Shown here piece by piece: positions 22,484-34,919 of a stretch of DNA of 64,000 bases. Below the pieces are notes generated by a model. The model did no database searches and was not told where the DNA came from. It worked only from the letters and a program-made list of their open reading frames with translations. Origin of the DNA: Liopterus haemorrhoidalis (Eukaryota; Arthropoda; Insecta; Coleoptera; Dytiscidae); NCBI GenBank assembly GCA_963971575.1, contig OZ020611.1, positions 183,286,535-183,350,534 of the forward strand. Direction: 5' to 3'. The position numbers were made by a program, and so were the translations under genes. How positions within the stretch are numbered: the stretch's first letter is position 1; each line of letters begins with the position of its first letter.

Positions 22484-22879
22484 TATATTTACAATACATT
22501 TATAATATTATCGTAGTATTAATTACATGGATACGTCAAAGTCAACATTTACACTACAAAAATCATCAATTCTAGTATTTAGATCATTACCCAATGATCT
22601 AAAATTATTCAAATACAATTTATTGAAAAAAATATAAAAAATGTCTCATGGTACATCACTCTCCCCTATATCTCTTTGGTTGTGGGTATCTTTAAAGAAT
22701 GAACCTCAAAGGTATTCCTAGAACAAGAACAGAAGGAATAATTAGATACAAATGAGGAAGAAATACAAACCAAAGTTGGGATGGAGCGATAGCATTAACA
22801 AGTCATAAAGACACTCCAATTTCACAACAGGGGAAGCAAAATTCTAGATAAGCTTGCTTTGAAAAGGCCATTCTAAGGG
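22484..22879. other. Intergenic stretch
   Basis: AT-rich, with no gene or clear repeat recognised. Confidence 0.35.
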
Positions 22880-24322
22880 AGTCGGGAGCCGACCCAACAA
22901 TTTGCGAGGCCGGGTGCAAGATATTCGTGTGGGGCCTATATTAATTTAATTTTTTTTTAGCTTGTGGATAATAGAAAATCTATATATATTTCGTCTCAAA
23001 TGTGGTAAAATAACAATTATCACTCACACAAATAATCAAACATTATTAAAACACATTTATGACATAAAACAAAGTTCATAATTAAAACAGATATTATAAC
23101 AGACACGTAGCAATCCCAATGATCCAGACCGATCGCTCAGCTATAACACACTCATACAACACACACTGTTCTATTATCGCCCAGTTTCTGCTGATCGGCT
23201 GATATTGGTTCTGCTAGTACCAAGGCTGCTGCCTTTGCACTTACGTATTCTGATAAAATTATGATATGCTCCGACATATATATATATTAGAAAAAGCTTT
23301 TATTCTTATATGTTAATTATTGCCAAGACTAAAATATCAATCAATATGTTAATTATACAAAAAATCAATTATCAAAACCAAATCAGGTACAAAAAAATCA
23401 TATTACAAACAATAAAAAAAAAACTGTTTTTACACTCGTTTTCGAGCATACTTTTTGCCATATCAATTTCTATAGATAAGATAGACAAACATGAAAATCT
23501 TTCCTGGGATATAGTTGACCTTAAACAGTTTTTTATAATAGATAATTTGGAAAACGATCTCTCTGCAGATGCAACAGTTACTGACATAGTTAATGCAATT
23601 ATGATGCTATAAAGTTAGGATAAAGTTCAGAAATATTATTGTTATATATGTATTGAAGTATCTCCAACATGGAGCCCAACTGATCAGGAAGGATTTGACG
23701 GCACATTTTAATTTCACAAAATAAATCTGTGCCGTCGACATCACTCTTTTTATCTCTTGTGTATTTTAGAGAGAATTTTTTTTATCTCTTGTGTACATTT
23801 AGACATACAACAAAAATACCCAAATTATTGGGAATTTTAAAATACATAGGTAAGTAAAAAAAATGAATTTGCCCAAAACTCCAAAATAAGAACATGTATA
23901 CATATAATATCGCTGGTGACCTGGCAATACCTCCTATCTACAATTTTTAGCGAAAATAAGTTCTTGGTTTGCATTGTAACCCACGTATTAGTGCACAAGT
24001 TGTGACAATACTTCTTAAACAAGAAAAATATTTAAGGTCTAAACTTCGTACAAAGCATTACCTTTTATCTTAAACCACGCAAAAACGGCTGACATAAAGC
24101 AGTATTTTACTTCTCCTTTAAATGATATTGACTTTAAGGACATGATAAACTTATAAAATTTTATTGTTAGTCGTACTTTCACAAATATTAATTTTTGCAC
24201 TGCACCTCCATCGTATAAGCAACGCGCGCGGTAGTCAGTGATGGGATCTAAATGCGCGGGGCCTCAGTAGGCGCGGGGCCCGGTGCGGGTGCATCGTCTG
24301 CACCGCCTTTCGGCCGGCCCTG
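22880..24322 (-). mobile_element. Decayed hAT with transposase relic
   Basis: The right end at 24322 reads, in reverse complement, CAGGGCCGGCCGAAAGGC, a standard hAT terminus, followed inward by GC-rich subterminal sequence. The left edge near 22880 (GGAGCCGACCC, GAGGCCGGGTGCA) is similar only in composition, so that boundary is approximate and no target duplication was found. The enclosed minus-strand transposase scrap (23440-23740) supports the class. Confidence 0.5.
23440..23740 (-). pseudogene. hAT transposase C-terminal dimerisation relic
   Basis: The minus strand encodes VTVASAERSFSKLSIIKNCLRSTISQERFSCLSILSIE, the hAT-family dimerisation domain in the version found in ZMYM1/zinc-finger-MYM-like domesticated and transposon proteins. 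Upstream, DLFCEIKMCRQILPDQLGSM and a LQYIYNNN stretch also fit that family, before stops interrupt at about 23595. The catalytic region is not present. In intact hAT proteins this segment mediates dimerisation needed for transposition. Confidence 0.8.
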
Positions 24323-24559
24323 TTAAGGCTCATACTAAAATCACCTAGCGTGGAAACGGATTGTCTTAAAATTAAAAAATCAGGGCCCAATTTAATTCAT
24401 ATAAATGGCAATTTGACAAAGGGATTCATTGGGTTCTCTATTTTTAAGGTATATTTTGAACGAGTGTTTGAAAAATGTTGTACATATTTCGATTGGTAAT
24501 ATAAAAAATTCTCACGTAATGTTAGAGCGAAACATAATTCCTTTCTTTTATCGTATATT
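24323..24559. other. AT-rich intergenic spacer
   Basis: Nothing recognised. Confidence 0.3.
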
Positions 24560-24960
24560 AAGCTTAACTATGCAGGTATTGTCATCGGCAGCCCTATGTT
24601 GGTCGCGGGTCGCGGGACTCCACCACTGTTGGAGTGTTCGGCGTGCCAAGTGGCGAGGCCGCAGCTCTAAGCGGCTCCCGCGACGGCTGAGGTGTCTGTT
24701 CTCACATTCCGCGGCCGGGCCTGGATTCGCACAAAATAAATAATTCATGCGAGGATGCGGGAAGGTGATATGAAAACAAGTTGGTCGGCATGTGTTTTTC
24801 GAGCCATTGTTGTGACGAGTTATGCGTCGAATGGTCGATATCGCTACCAAGCGATCTACCGGCAAGCACGTGTATTGCAATATCTGGCCGGGTTTTGAGC
24901 GTTTTTGACAGTCGCTTTGTTACCAAATAACTTCCAGAAGCTGCAGCTAGAGACAACCGC
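24560..24960. other. GC-rich island of unknown nature
   Basis: A sharp local rise in G+C and CpG (for example GCGGCCGGGCCTGG near 24710). Overlapping ORFs on both strands (24429-24743 +, 24548-24880 -, 24702-24962 -) have arginine-rich, compositionally driven translations and no recognised domain. It could be a transposon end, a CpG island or an exon; I cannot choose. Confidence 0.35.
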
Positions 24961-26170
24961 AAATCAACCGCTACATTATCTCCTAGACGTTTTTGTTAGA
25001 CCCTTATAGTTTCTATGAATTATGTTTCCTTCCAACACCATATTCCATATTAAATTTAGAAGCTCAGGGACAGGCTAGTGCAGGGGTCAGCAACATATGG
25101 CTCTTAAGTTAGATATGGCTCTTTTTTTGCTCGTCCGATATATCAACGTTTCTATTATTTTTTGCTCACCAAGTTTGTCAAAATTTCTTTTTTTTGATCG
25201 TCATGTTTGTCAATTTTCTTTTTTTTTTTTTTTCGCTGATCAGATTTTTTGAAGTTCCGATTTCTATTTTCCTTTCATAAGAGTCATTATGAAACTGAAG
25301 TGAGTTTTATAATGAGTTTATTATGACACTAAATATTTTGTTTCATAAAATTGGTAAAATTGGTACAATTTCCTGCAAATTTTATAAAATATAATTGATA
25401 GCAACCTTGAAAAATATAAAACTGATAAACCAGTCTAGCCAACCGCTACATTCACATTCCAAATTTCCAAATCGGGGATGTTTTTTGATTATATAAAGCA
25501 AATTTATTATTTTAAAAGGCATGAAAAAGCAAAATAGAAATAATAGTATAAAAAAACTCGTTTCATAAATTTTCTTCTTGTCTCGCTTGTCGATTAGAAA
25601 ACTCGTCGCTTCGCAACTCGTTTTCTAACTACGACGTGTGGGGCAAAAGCATACCTTGAGAAACGCGTTTTAATATACTGCTTTTGTTTTTTTCTCGACA
25701 ATTTTTTTAAAGCTCCATTTTTGTTTTTTTAATCTTCAAGTTGGTAAAAAAAATCCATTTTTGCGTTGCTATTGGTCTTCTAAAAGTAATTTGTGAAAAT
25801 TTTATGAATTTTGGTTCTCCTGTGTACCGATTGCTGTTCTAGCGATATCCTTGATAACCAAATTTACAGCTTTGTGTTAGAAACCTTATACTTTATGGCC
25901 CATTTAGAAATAAAAATTAAGACAAATCTATATTTTAATTATTTTTAAAATAATTAAAACACGTAATACCATTCAGATACATTAGCGTAAATTAGTTAGA
26001 AATTAAAATTTACGTATAATTCATTTCTTAGGATCGTGCGGAACTAGATTTTGAAATCTATTGACTTTTGTTTTAATTTTATTTTATTTTTGTTTAAGAT
26101 ACAAACTCATAGTAACAGTTTAACAATTGATTACTGACAAAAATCACATTCATATAAATCTTTTTCTATC
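24961..26170. other. AT-rich stretch with a lone hAT end
   Basis: CAGGGGTCAGCAACATATGG at 25083 is a typical hAT terminus, but no right partner or duplication was found. The remainder is A/T-run-rich and noncoding. Confidence 0.4.
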
Positions 26171-26179
26171 CCGGAGCAT

Positions 26180-26330
26180 TCATTGTTCATGTACCCACAT
26201 ATTGTACATTAAGCACCGAAACCAAAGCTCGTCCTTTTGATCCTGTAAAAAACAACCGTCAGAAAACATGCAAGGAGCATCTTCATCATCCGGACATTTT
26301 TCTCCTCTATTATATTACAATAATTTCTAT
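26180..26330 (-). pseudogene. Cysteine-rich transposase C-terminus scrap
   Basis: The minus strand reads GEKCPDDEDAPCMFSDGCF, then DELWFRCLMYNMWVHEQ. The spacing (Cys-Met-Phe-x-Gly, then a W-x-x-C and W-x-H) resembles the small zinc-binding tail seen at the end of some insect pogo/Tigger-like and related transposon proteins. Only about 45 residues remain and some cysteines are lost, so family assignment is tentative. Confidence 0.4.
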
Positions 26331-26535
26331 TTACGCGCAGTTATTTATCTATCATCGGGACGGTAATTATTGTATTTCGAGGGGTGGTGCGGAATTATTA
26401 TTTTCTGGGGCCGTGGCCAGAAATTTTGATTTACCAGGGCCCGGGCCCGCTCTCGATGCCTCTGATTATATTCCACAAACTGCAAGGTCCAAATGAAGCA
26501 TTTATAAAATAATATATATTTATTGTTATATTTAT

Positions 26536-26612
26536 TAGAGTTGCCGTGGCTCCGTGGTAAGACGGTCTACGGAACACAGGAACATTGGTTCGAATCCCAC
26601 CTCATTGGATTT
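26536..26612 (+). repeat. tRNA-like head fused to LINE
   Basis: TGGCTCCGTGGTAAGACGG (about 26549) has A-box form, and TTGGTTCGAATCCCA (about 26585) is a good B box, at tRNA spacing. The stem pairing is degenerate. It joins directly, without a visible spacer, to retrotransposon coding sequence at about 26613. This is either a SINE-type head captured during reverse transcription or a chance insertion site inside a tRNA-like repeat. Confidence 0.6.
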
Positions 26613-28666
26613 TTATCTTCCGCAATTCCATAAGATTTCTATACCAGCTCAGGTTGACACAGAAGCTCAGTTCAATAGAACAAGGCTCTCCACAAATAAT
26701 GTACGACCAAATAAAGACCTGTATACACCAAGCAGCTAAAGAGGCCTTAGGTGAAATCGAAAAATCCCCCTCTAGAAGAAGCTTGCCAAGATGGTGGACT
26801 AAAGATATAGCGCTTAAAATCGAGCTTAAAAAAGAATCGTACATGAAATGGTTGTCATCACAAAACACAGTGGATCGAGCTTTATACTGCAAATGTAGGA
26901 AAGATGCCCAAATAGCTGTGAACAAAGCCAAAAATGAGCAATGGCGGAATATTGGCACAGAAATTAATAAATGCACAGGTAATACTAGAGCCAATAAAGC
27001 CTGGAGTATATTAAAATCTCTTAGAACACAAAACCAGGACAAGAGCAGTATTAACCTGATTGACACAGATACATGGTGCACCTACTACAAGCAGTTATTA
27101 ACCGAAAGCAGGACGGAATTTTTGGATAATAATCAGATGGAAAATAATAACTATCTTAGCTCCCAAGACACAGTTCCCGACTTCACTTATGAAGAAGTGC
27201 TAAAAGCGCTCAAATCCATGAAGAACGGCAAAGCTCCAGGTCCAGGCAATTTATCCATCGAGCTTATAAAATCTGGCCCTAGTCAACTAATAGAACTGAC
27301 AACATACATTTTCAATATGTGCCTAAACAACTTTGAAGTTCCTGATGATTGGAAGAAGGCATATATTTCTTCATTGTACAAGAAAGGTAATCGCCTGGAA
27401 TGTAAGAATTACCGAGGATTAAGCGTCATCAGTTCTATGGCCAGGTTGTATGGAAAAGTCCTGAAAGCGAGAATAGAGGCAAATCTTCAGATTGCAGAAG
27501 ACCAAAATGGATTTAGAGCGGGAAGGTCTTGCGTGGACGGTATATTTGTCCTAAAGCAGTTAGTTGAAAAAAGATTGGCGAGGAATCAACCTACTCATCT
27601 CACCTTTATAGATCTTCATAAGGCGTACGACACAGTCCCACTAGGTAAACTATGGGGAAGCATGAGAAAAATTGATGTTAGTGAGACTTATGTGAATGCT
27701 GTTCGTAATCTTTATGAAAAATGTTCTAGCTGTGTCAAGCTAGGGAAGAAACTCTCTCCCGAGTTCCCTGTAACGAAAGGACTCAGACAAGGCTGCACTC
27801 TAGCTCCCACCCTCTTCAAGATATATATTGAAGGGGCCTTGAAGGCATGGAGGCGCAAATGCAGTAATATGGGTATAGATATTGGAGGCAATCCACTGTA
27901 TACCCTATTATTTGCAGATGACCAGGTTCTGATAGCTGAAGACGAAGATGATTCCAGCTATATGGTGAGGAAACTAAGGGAGGAATATAAGAAATGGGGT
28001 TTAGAAATTAATGCGCAGAAAACAGAATACCTCGTTGTTGGTGAGAAGGGAAGAGACCTCAAAATAGATGATGGAATCATTAGAAACTGCCAGTCTTTTA
28101 AATACCTAGGTGTTACCCTATCAAATAGAGGGAAGAGTGAAGATGACATCAATAATAAAATAGGGCAAGGGAAGTGTGTAGTAAGGCAACTAAACCCGGT
28201 ATTGTGGAACGACAATATAACCAAACGAACGAAAACGGTTATCTACAAAACTATTGTCGAAAGTATCTGTACCTATGGTTCAGAAACATGGGAGCTCACA
28301 CAAAGAAATAAAGCCCGACTGAGCGCCGTGGAAATGGACTTTTGGAGAAGGAGTTGCGGTATCTCCAAACTCGAGCACGTTCGTAATGATACTATAAGAG
28401 CAACTATGAATGTTGAAAACTCCATTATAGAATCAATAGAAAGCAAACGACTCTTATGGTATGGGCACCTCCAGCGTATGCCTGACGACCGATGGCCCAA
28501 GAAGATTTGGGAGTGGATTCCTGCGCGCAGACGAAGACCAGGGCGACCCGCAAGGACCTGGGCTCAGGATGTGCGGGAGGCGATGGAGGCAAGAGGTCTC
28601 CAAGATGGCGACTGGATGGACAGAGTCGCCTGGCGAAAAGGAAGCGAGAAACGGCGCCAGCCGTAA
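26613..28666 (+). CDS. Non-LTR retrotransposon reverse transcriptase, uninterrupted, 5'-truncated
   Basis: One open frame runs from a TTG at 26585 to the stop at 28664-28666. The first 9-10 codons are tRNA-like sequence and the first in-frame ATG is at 26699, so the protein as read is an incomplete ORF2 with no endonuclease domain. RT signatures are complete: MKNGKAPGPGNLSIELIK, NYRGLSVIS, DQNGFRAGRSCVDGIF, FIDLHKAYDTVP (catalytic Asp), GLRQGCTLAPTLF and LLFADDQVLIAED (FADD at 27911-27922, the metal-binding pair). These are followed by the thumb block FKYLGVTLS, GSETWEL, RLLWYGHLQRMP and a basic RRRRPGRPARTW tail. The enzyme would copy its RNA at a nicked target. The stop is followed within about 25 bp by a (TA)n tail, so there is almost no 3' UTR. 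Absence of stops over about 680 codons indicates a young insertion. Exact clade is uncertain (RTE-like or related). Confidence 0.9.
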
Positions 28667-28692
28667 ACCACTCGCTATATATATATATATAA
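28667..28692 (+). repeat. (TA)n 3' tail of the LINE
   Basis: A short run of TATATATA directly follows the stop codon and marks the 3' end of the retrotransposon. Confidence 0.6.
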
Positions 28693-29584
28693 TTGTGTAG
28701 TCAGTTGTTGGGTCAACTCAGCCTTAAATATTTAATACTTAAAAATGAGTACCTGTTTATACAGGGACAATAGGACAAGTCTAAACGTCACACTGACCAC
28801 ATAGCACTGTGACGTTTCATATCGTTCGCCGGCGGTCTAGAAACGACCCCTTATACACCTATCTAGGCGTTGGGATCCTTTTTTTAATATTCATTGTAGG
28901 AATTATTTCAAATGAAAGTTATAAAATTATTTTTTGACATCTCTGTATTTCTTCTCTTATTTTTGTAGGGTCTAAATATTATCTTGTCCAAAGAAGAGTC
29001 ATATTAAAAACTATCACAATTTTATTTTACAAAGTTAGTAGCTAATGTCTTCATTAATTTTTTCATGAATGACACTTTCATTCCTTCTTTTTATTACCGT
29101 GTGACTCCATTTTGGTTAATTATATTCTTACACATTAATTGGCGAATGTTAAATTTTTATATGTACATCTTATATATTTTAACAACTGCAAATAACATAA
29201 AAGATACAAATAAAAATGTTGATATGCCTTTTATCTTAACCTGACTTATTTATAGTTTCTCGAAAACATTTTGTAAAGTCACAATGACGCCGCCATCTTC
29301 GTCTCCATCTTAAGAAATATATACATTAATTTACATACAGATATAATAAGCAGACCGGAGCAGGAGAGGTCGTTTAGTGATTCCCCCGTCCGACTTGGTT
29401 AATATACTATACGTTCACACGGACACATAATAATGTTTTAAAGCATCACGTTCTAATGAAGTTAATTAGTTATTTAAATGTTATTTAAATCTAAGATTTA
29501 TGTTAGTCTACATATGTGACTATTAGCGCAACATATCCTTATAAAAAATTTAATTTTTGGTTTTGTTTTGTTATGATTAGCAAT
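28693..29584. other. Intergenic stretch, partly GC-balanced
   Basis: 28740-28870 and 29270-29420 are less AT-rich and have no transposon similarity that I recognise. No ORF of note. Confidence 0.3.
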
Positions 29585-29713
29585 ATATACTAGCGTCGGC
29601 GAAACAACGCAGCTACGTCACACGACGTAAAAAACGACTGTATTGTCTGGAACAATGCAATTGTTTGTTACGTAGTGTGATGTAACTGCGTTGATTCGCC
29701 GACGCTAGTATAT
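29585..29713. mobile_element. 129-bp hairpin MITE
   Basis: Arms of about 45 bp (ATATACTAGCGTCGGCGAA at the left; the same in reverse complement at the right) enclose a short centre. The element is almost entirely one hairpin. TA flanks suggest a Tc1/mariner-type target. A few arm mismatches are present. Confidence 0.8.
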
Positions 29714-29966
29714 CAAATATAGCGAAATTTTAGCAAATTGTAAATTTAGCCAAATTTAAAATTTGTTGATGTATTAACCACAGAAAATACAATATGAAAG
29801 AAAAAATCGTCTAGAAATCTATGAAATTTCTTTTATAAAAAATTATGTTGGAAATACCACTGACATTTAATGTAAGATTTTGAGGTTATATTTAAAATAA
29901 AATATATATTTGTAAAAATATATTCCATTCTAGAAGTTCATTAAGGTCTCTACATAACGTTTAGAC

Positions 29967-30277
29967 CAGTGTTTCTCAACCAAAAACGCACCACGGACCA
30001 GTATAATATATAATTTTCTAACGCGGACCACTAATAATAATTGTTGGTTCATTTTTTGCAAGAAAACAAATATATTTAATGAGCTACTAAATACATTTAT
30101 TTTGTTTGTAGAAAATCACAGAAAGTTAACAGAAAATAAAAAAAATATAAATTATTTATATAAAAAACGTGCATAAAAATTAAGAAAAACTGCAAAAAAA
30201 CATAAAAACTTTCGCGGACCACTAAAATTTTTCTTGGGACCACTGGTGGTCCGCGGACCACCTGTTGAAAAACACTG
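29967..30277. mobile_element. 311-bp hAT-type element, exact 8-bp TSD
   Basis: The left end is CAGTGTTTCTCAACC; the right end in reverse complement is CAGTGTTTTTCAACAGG. GTTTAGAC flanks both sides (29959-29966 and 30278-30285), an exact duplication. GGTCCGCGGACCACC near the right is a local palindrome. No coding sequence. Confidence 0.92.
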
Positions 30278-30540
30278 GTTTAGACTATTTTAATATGATG
30301 TCTGTCGGGCTGTTTGTCTCCTTGTTTATCGGTCCGTGGACACGTGTAGAGCGAATTTGGTTAAACAGATTTTTGTGAAACTTCATATTTAATTAAGCTT
30401 TAAGATTAAGCTTTTTACATCAATACCACCATTTGATGTACTTTTGGTAAAATCGGTCAACCAGAAGTGAAAGTTTACTCGTGTAATTTTTTTCGAAAAA
30501 AAATTATTTGAAGTAATTTGCTGTAGAACATAAGATTTAG

Positions 30541-30873
<333 letters not shown>

Positions 30874-31035
30874 CATTTTGTTTTGATTTAGGTATACATT
30901 TTACTTAGTAAATGTATCGTATTTGATTACGTATTCTCTAGTGGCGATCGGTTCTGTGGTGGCCACATTTGATTTTTTAAATAAATAGGTACCTAAGCAT
31001 TTTTTCGTTGAAAATGTATTTTTAATCATAATATT

Positions 31036-32275
31036 TTATTTTATTTATTTTTATTTATTTATTTGAGATAGGACAGCCAACAGATTTGCTTGAACAAATC
31101 CAATTACAGGTTGTCACAAAAGTATTACAAATAAGAATCATTACAAAGTATTACAGAATTACAGAAATTTACAATATAGCAGAAACATTTTACAGATATT
31201 TTTACAAAAATGAAAAAAAAAAAATAGATACAATTCATTTAAGATTTAATTATTTAGTTAATTATTTCTTTGTTTATTATTATTATTTTTTTGTTTTTTT
31301 ACAATGTTATTAAATATTTGCAAACCTATTAACAGCAAATTCAGGCCAATAATTGGCGCAAATATGATTCAACAGTTTTACAGAAATGTGGAAGCGACAG
31401 AAAATTAATGTCAACATCGACTTTTAGTGCTAGGTTGTTGAAATTATTACACTACGGAAAAATGGTGAGTTTCTAGACAGGTTTGTTGACGCAAAGCCCG
31501 GGCGAAAGACTAAATGAGACCTGGTGTGATAAGTCGGTACGTTAAAATTAATATAATTTAGAAAAATAGTAGAATCATAAGAGTTATGAATTATCTTATA
31601 CAGATGTTTTAAGTCAAGTAGTTCTCTCCTATTTTTCAAACTAAGCATATGAAAATACGATAAACGACTGTTATATGAATCAAGGAAATATATACTTCGA
31701 AATTTATAGGTAATTATTCTTAAAAACCGACGTTGAATATTTTCCAATCTATTTATGTGAGTCTCATAGAGAGGGTTCCATACAATACTACAGTACTCAA
31801 AATGAGTTCTGACCATTGAATAAAAAAGTAACTTAATTGATTCTGGATTGTGAAAGTACTTTGTTACTCTAAATATGAAACCCAGCATTTTGTTCGACTT
31901 TTTAGTTATGAAACTTATATGTTGATTAAAATTTAGTTTCTCAACAAAAATCACTCCCAAGTCTTTTATTTCAGAAACTCGTTCTAGTATTTTACTGTTA
32001 AGAGAATAATCAAAATTTATTTAATTACGATTTTTGGAAAAAGATATTATATGACATTTATTAGCATTTAAGTTAAGCAAATTTAAAGCGCACCATTCAG
32101 ATAAGTTATTAAGATCAAGTTGCAACTGTAAACAGTCCGTAGTACTATTTATTTTACGATAAATTTTTAAGTCATCCGCGTATAGTAAGTAATGTGATTT
32201 AAGAATACGGGATATATCATTTATAAACATTAGGAACAGCGTTGGACCAATGTGACTCCCCTGTGGTACTCCGGT
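31036..32275 (-). pseudogene. Jockey-like LINE reverse transcriptase, 5'-truncated
   Basis: Read on the minus strand from 32275, it opens inside the RT domain: TGVPQGSHIGPTLFLMFIND, then LLYADDLKIYR with the catalytic YADD (about 32170-32190), then NLNANKCHIISFSKNRN. A TAA at 32021-32023 interrupts, after which the same frame continues for about 176 codons (IKDLGVIFVEKLNF, RTHFEYCSIVWNP, IQRRFLRIITYK) to 31430. The thumb region ends without RNase H or zinc knuckle, as in Jockey/CR1-like elements. A ~390-bp AT-rich 3' UTR ends in an AAATAAATAAAT-type tail at 31036. One nonsense change and the missing 5' half make it inactive. Confidence 0.88.
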
Positions 32276-32881
32276 GACAAATATAGGGACAAATGTGACA
32301 AAAGGGGCAAATATAATTCATATCCACGATTTTATGCAAATGAACATTTTTAAGTATGTAAATTCACATACATATGTAATTTCTATTGAAAAAAAAGTTC
32401 ATTTCTAAATAACGAAGTTTCTACGTATCGATTTTATTTATAGACCATCGACTTTGATTTATGGAACCCCTATTGTATTTTAAATATGTGCAATTGAAAA
32501 CTACATATTATAATCCCAAACAATTGAAGTAAATGCTCAAGATTATTTCCTCAACTTTAATTTTTGATAATGATTATTTTATGACATTATCAGACCAATT
32601 CTGTAACTCAGTTACTATGATCATAGTAACTAAATTTGTCACTATGAACAAGGTCAGTTACTATCATGAATGAAAGACATTAAACTTTTATAATATTTTA
32701 TCTTGTAGTAACGTTACTACACAGTAACTTTTTACAGAATTGATCTGTTTGTTTCAAAAGCTCAAAACTGTCAAACCTGAAATATCCATAAGAAATAATA
32801 AAGAACATATATATTGCTAATAGAACTTTTTTTTTGAATAAAATTTTTGACTTGCTAGAAATCTTTCATCATATATATGCA
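32276..32881. other. AT-rich intergenic stretch
   Basis: Contains an imperfect inverted repeat around 32595-32755 (GACCAATTCTGTAACTCAGTTACT against AGTAACTTTTTACAGAATTGATC), possibly a small MITE. No gene. Confidence 0.4.
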
Positions 32882-32886
32882 TATGC

Positions 32887-32960
<74 letters not shown>

Positions 32961-32985
32961 GTATATGCATATATATGTATATGCA
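32882..32985. repeat. (TA)n microsatellite
   Basis: About 70 bp of pure AT followed by variant ATATGTATATGCAT units. Confidence 0.9.
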
Positions 32986-33339
32986 TGATGTTCAAAATTA
33001 ACTTGGCACCATTACTAACCCTATCATTAGCAGAGCGCTACAATTGCGATTAAAAAGACAAACTACTAGTAATATTCACGTAGATAACAATGGTGACAAT
33101 ACTAAACAATAAAACAGATTTCCTAGTTATAAAAATATACTAATATTTATTTTTTTATAGAACAATAGTATATTTATGGTTATTTTGATACAGTAGGTAA
33201 TAACAGTAATAACAGTAATTTGAAACTCAATTCAATATTATCCCAAAATTGTAATTCACATTTCCTATTCACACTTTACCTAGCGATCAAAATTAAATGT
33301 TGAATTAAAATGTAGAATTTCACATGTTTTTCATCAAAA

Positions 33340-33470
33340 ATGTGTATTTTTTTGTCCCAGACCCAGCGGGGTTAATCGAAAAATGTGAAAAAAATCTAAG
33401 TAATGTAAATTAATGTGTGCCGGAGAAGTACAGAAGTTTCTGATCAGATTATGTTTTTGTAAAATATGGT
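33340..33470 (-). repeat. Repeat family 2 fragment
   Basis: AAAAATCTAAGTAATGTAAATTAATGTG followed by a CCGGAGAAGTACA block and GATCAGATTA parallels 47865-47945. Confidence 0.55.
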
Positions 33471-33589
33471 ATTTTTGAAAATTTATAATTTAATTTATGG
33501 TTAAATTATGGCTATCAATTTTATGGGTTTGTTGTATTTTTAACAGGGTAGTGATTCGAATCTTTGATGGGTACGTGAGCAAGTTGGGA

Positions 33590-33800
33590 AAAAATATATT
33601 GATAACCATAGTTTTTCCAAACAATCAACTGGCGGAATTGAAGTTTTGCGGAACAAACTAGAAGTACAGGATATCAAAGACAACCTTTAATTTCTAAATG
33701 ATACTGTATATCAAGTTGATTATGTTTGGATAGAACTTTTGAAAAAAAAAAACTTTTGCTTGAATATTTTTTTATCTGATACTGTTAATGAAAAACAACG
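33590..33800 (-). repeat. Interspersed repeat family 3, copy 2
   Basis: Colinear with 12840-13020 (ACAGGATATCAAAGACAA and following blocks). Strand arbitrary. Confidence 0.45.
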
Positions 33801-34004
33801 ACCTGAAAGTAAAATATTTTATTTAGAAGTGTCCAATGTACCTTCTATTTTGACTTTCGCATCTTTACTTTTGAGCTATCTGTAGCTCGGCGCATAATAA
33901 AAAATAAATAAATAAAAATAATTCACTTTCGAGTGTTACTTGAAAGTACGACTTGAAAGTGCAATTGCACTTGGAAGTGTTGAAACACATACTTCACATC
34001 ATTT

Positions 34005-34405
34005 TCACCTCTCAAAATCTGGAAATTCGACGTTTTTATCTTTCAAAATCCGCAGATCCGACCTTGTCAACTTTAAAAATCAAGAGATACCTGATTTTGA
34101 GATCTAGGATTTTACTCTTCTTCTTTTAAAAACATAAAAAACATAAATTAAGAAAATTTAAAAAATGAAAAACGATACAATTAATTCGACACCATTTCTA
34201 ATTCTTGTGTCATCAGAACTACAATTACGATTAAATAGACAAACTGTATGATCCGTTCAACTGTTAGAATGCAGTATTGCTCTTAGGGGACGATTTCATC
34301 TTTCAAAATCAGGAGATTCAACGTCTTCATCTTTCAAGATCCGGAAATTCGACTTTGGCAATTTAAAAAATGCGGAGAGACCTGATTTTGAGATCTGTGA
34401 CTCTT
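34005..34405. repeat. Direct duplication, units ~280 bp apart
   Basis: 34005-34120 and 34285-34400 both read TTTCAAAATC..GGA.ATTCGAC..CTTCATCTTTCAA, then GAGA.ACCTGATTTTGAGATCT. The spacer shares ACAATTACGATTAAATAGACAAACT with 33040-33065, so the repeat also extends upstream. Confidence 0.55.
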
Positions 34406-34510
34406 TTTGCTATTATAAATCTTATTGAAAAACTGTAGATTCTGAAGTAAAACCGAAGACCGGAGACATACAACAAGAACCGAAGTCAACATCATAACAG
34501 ATATGGAAAA

Positions 34511-34796
34511 CAGAGCCGTCCTTAGACCGGAGGAGCGGGGCCCAGGTCCTGACCCCGCGTTCTGAGGGCCCCGCAGCCTTTGCTTTACTACTAAGTAAAG
34601 ATAGATGTTTATTTTACTTTGTTTTATTTTTCTTGTGCAAAACAAAAAAACAGTATTTATTATTCTTGTCTTGTTATTATAATTAAATTTCAAAATCCAA
34701 TATTATTTTGCAGATTTTATATTATAAAAAAAATTGTTTAAGAGGCCCCAAAATTATTTTTTGCCCTGGGCCGCGCACTTGCTATGGACGGCCCTG
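34511..34796. mobile_element. 286-bp hAT-type MITE
   Basis: The ends CAGAGCCGTCCTTAGA and, in reverse complement, CAGGGCCGTCCATAGC match at 12 of 14 or better near the tips. The flanks ATGGAAAA (34503-34510) and ATGGCAAA (34797-34804) agree at 7 of 8. GGGGCCC-rich subterminal segments lie on both sides. Noncoding. Confidence 0.85.
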
Positions 34797-34919
34797 ATGG
34801 CAAAGTTGTAATATTTTACCAGATGGAATTTTAAATCTGCAATAACTCGGAATCATCAAACACTGAACAAAATTAAATCGGACACAAATTGCGTGCCAAG
34901 AATATTTTTGGTAAAGCTA

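Noticed and set aside
26602..27081. 159-codon minus-strand ORF
   Set aside because: Antisense shadow of the RT ORF.
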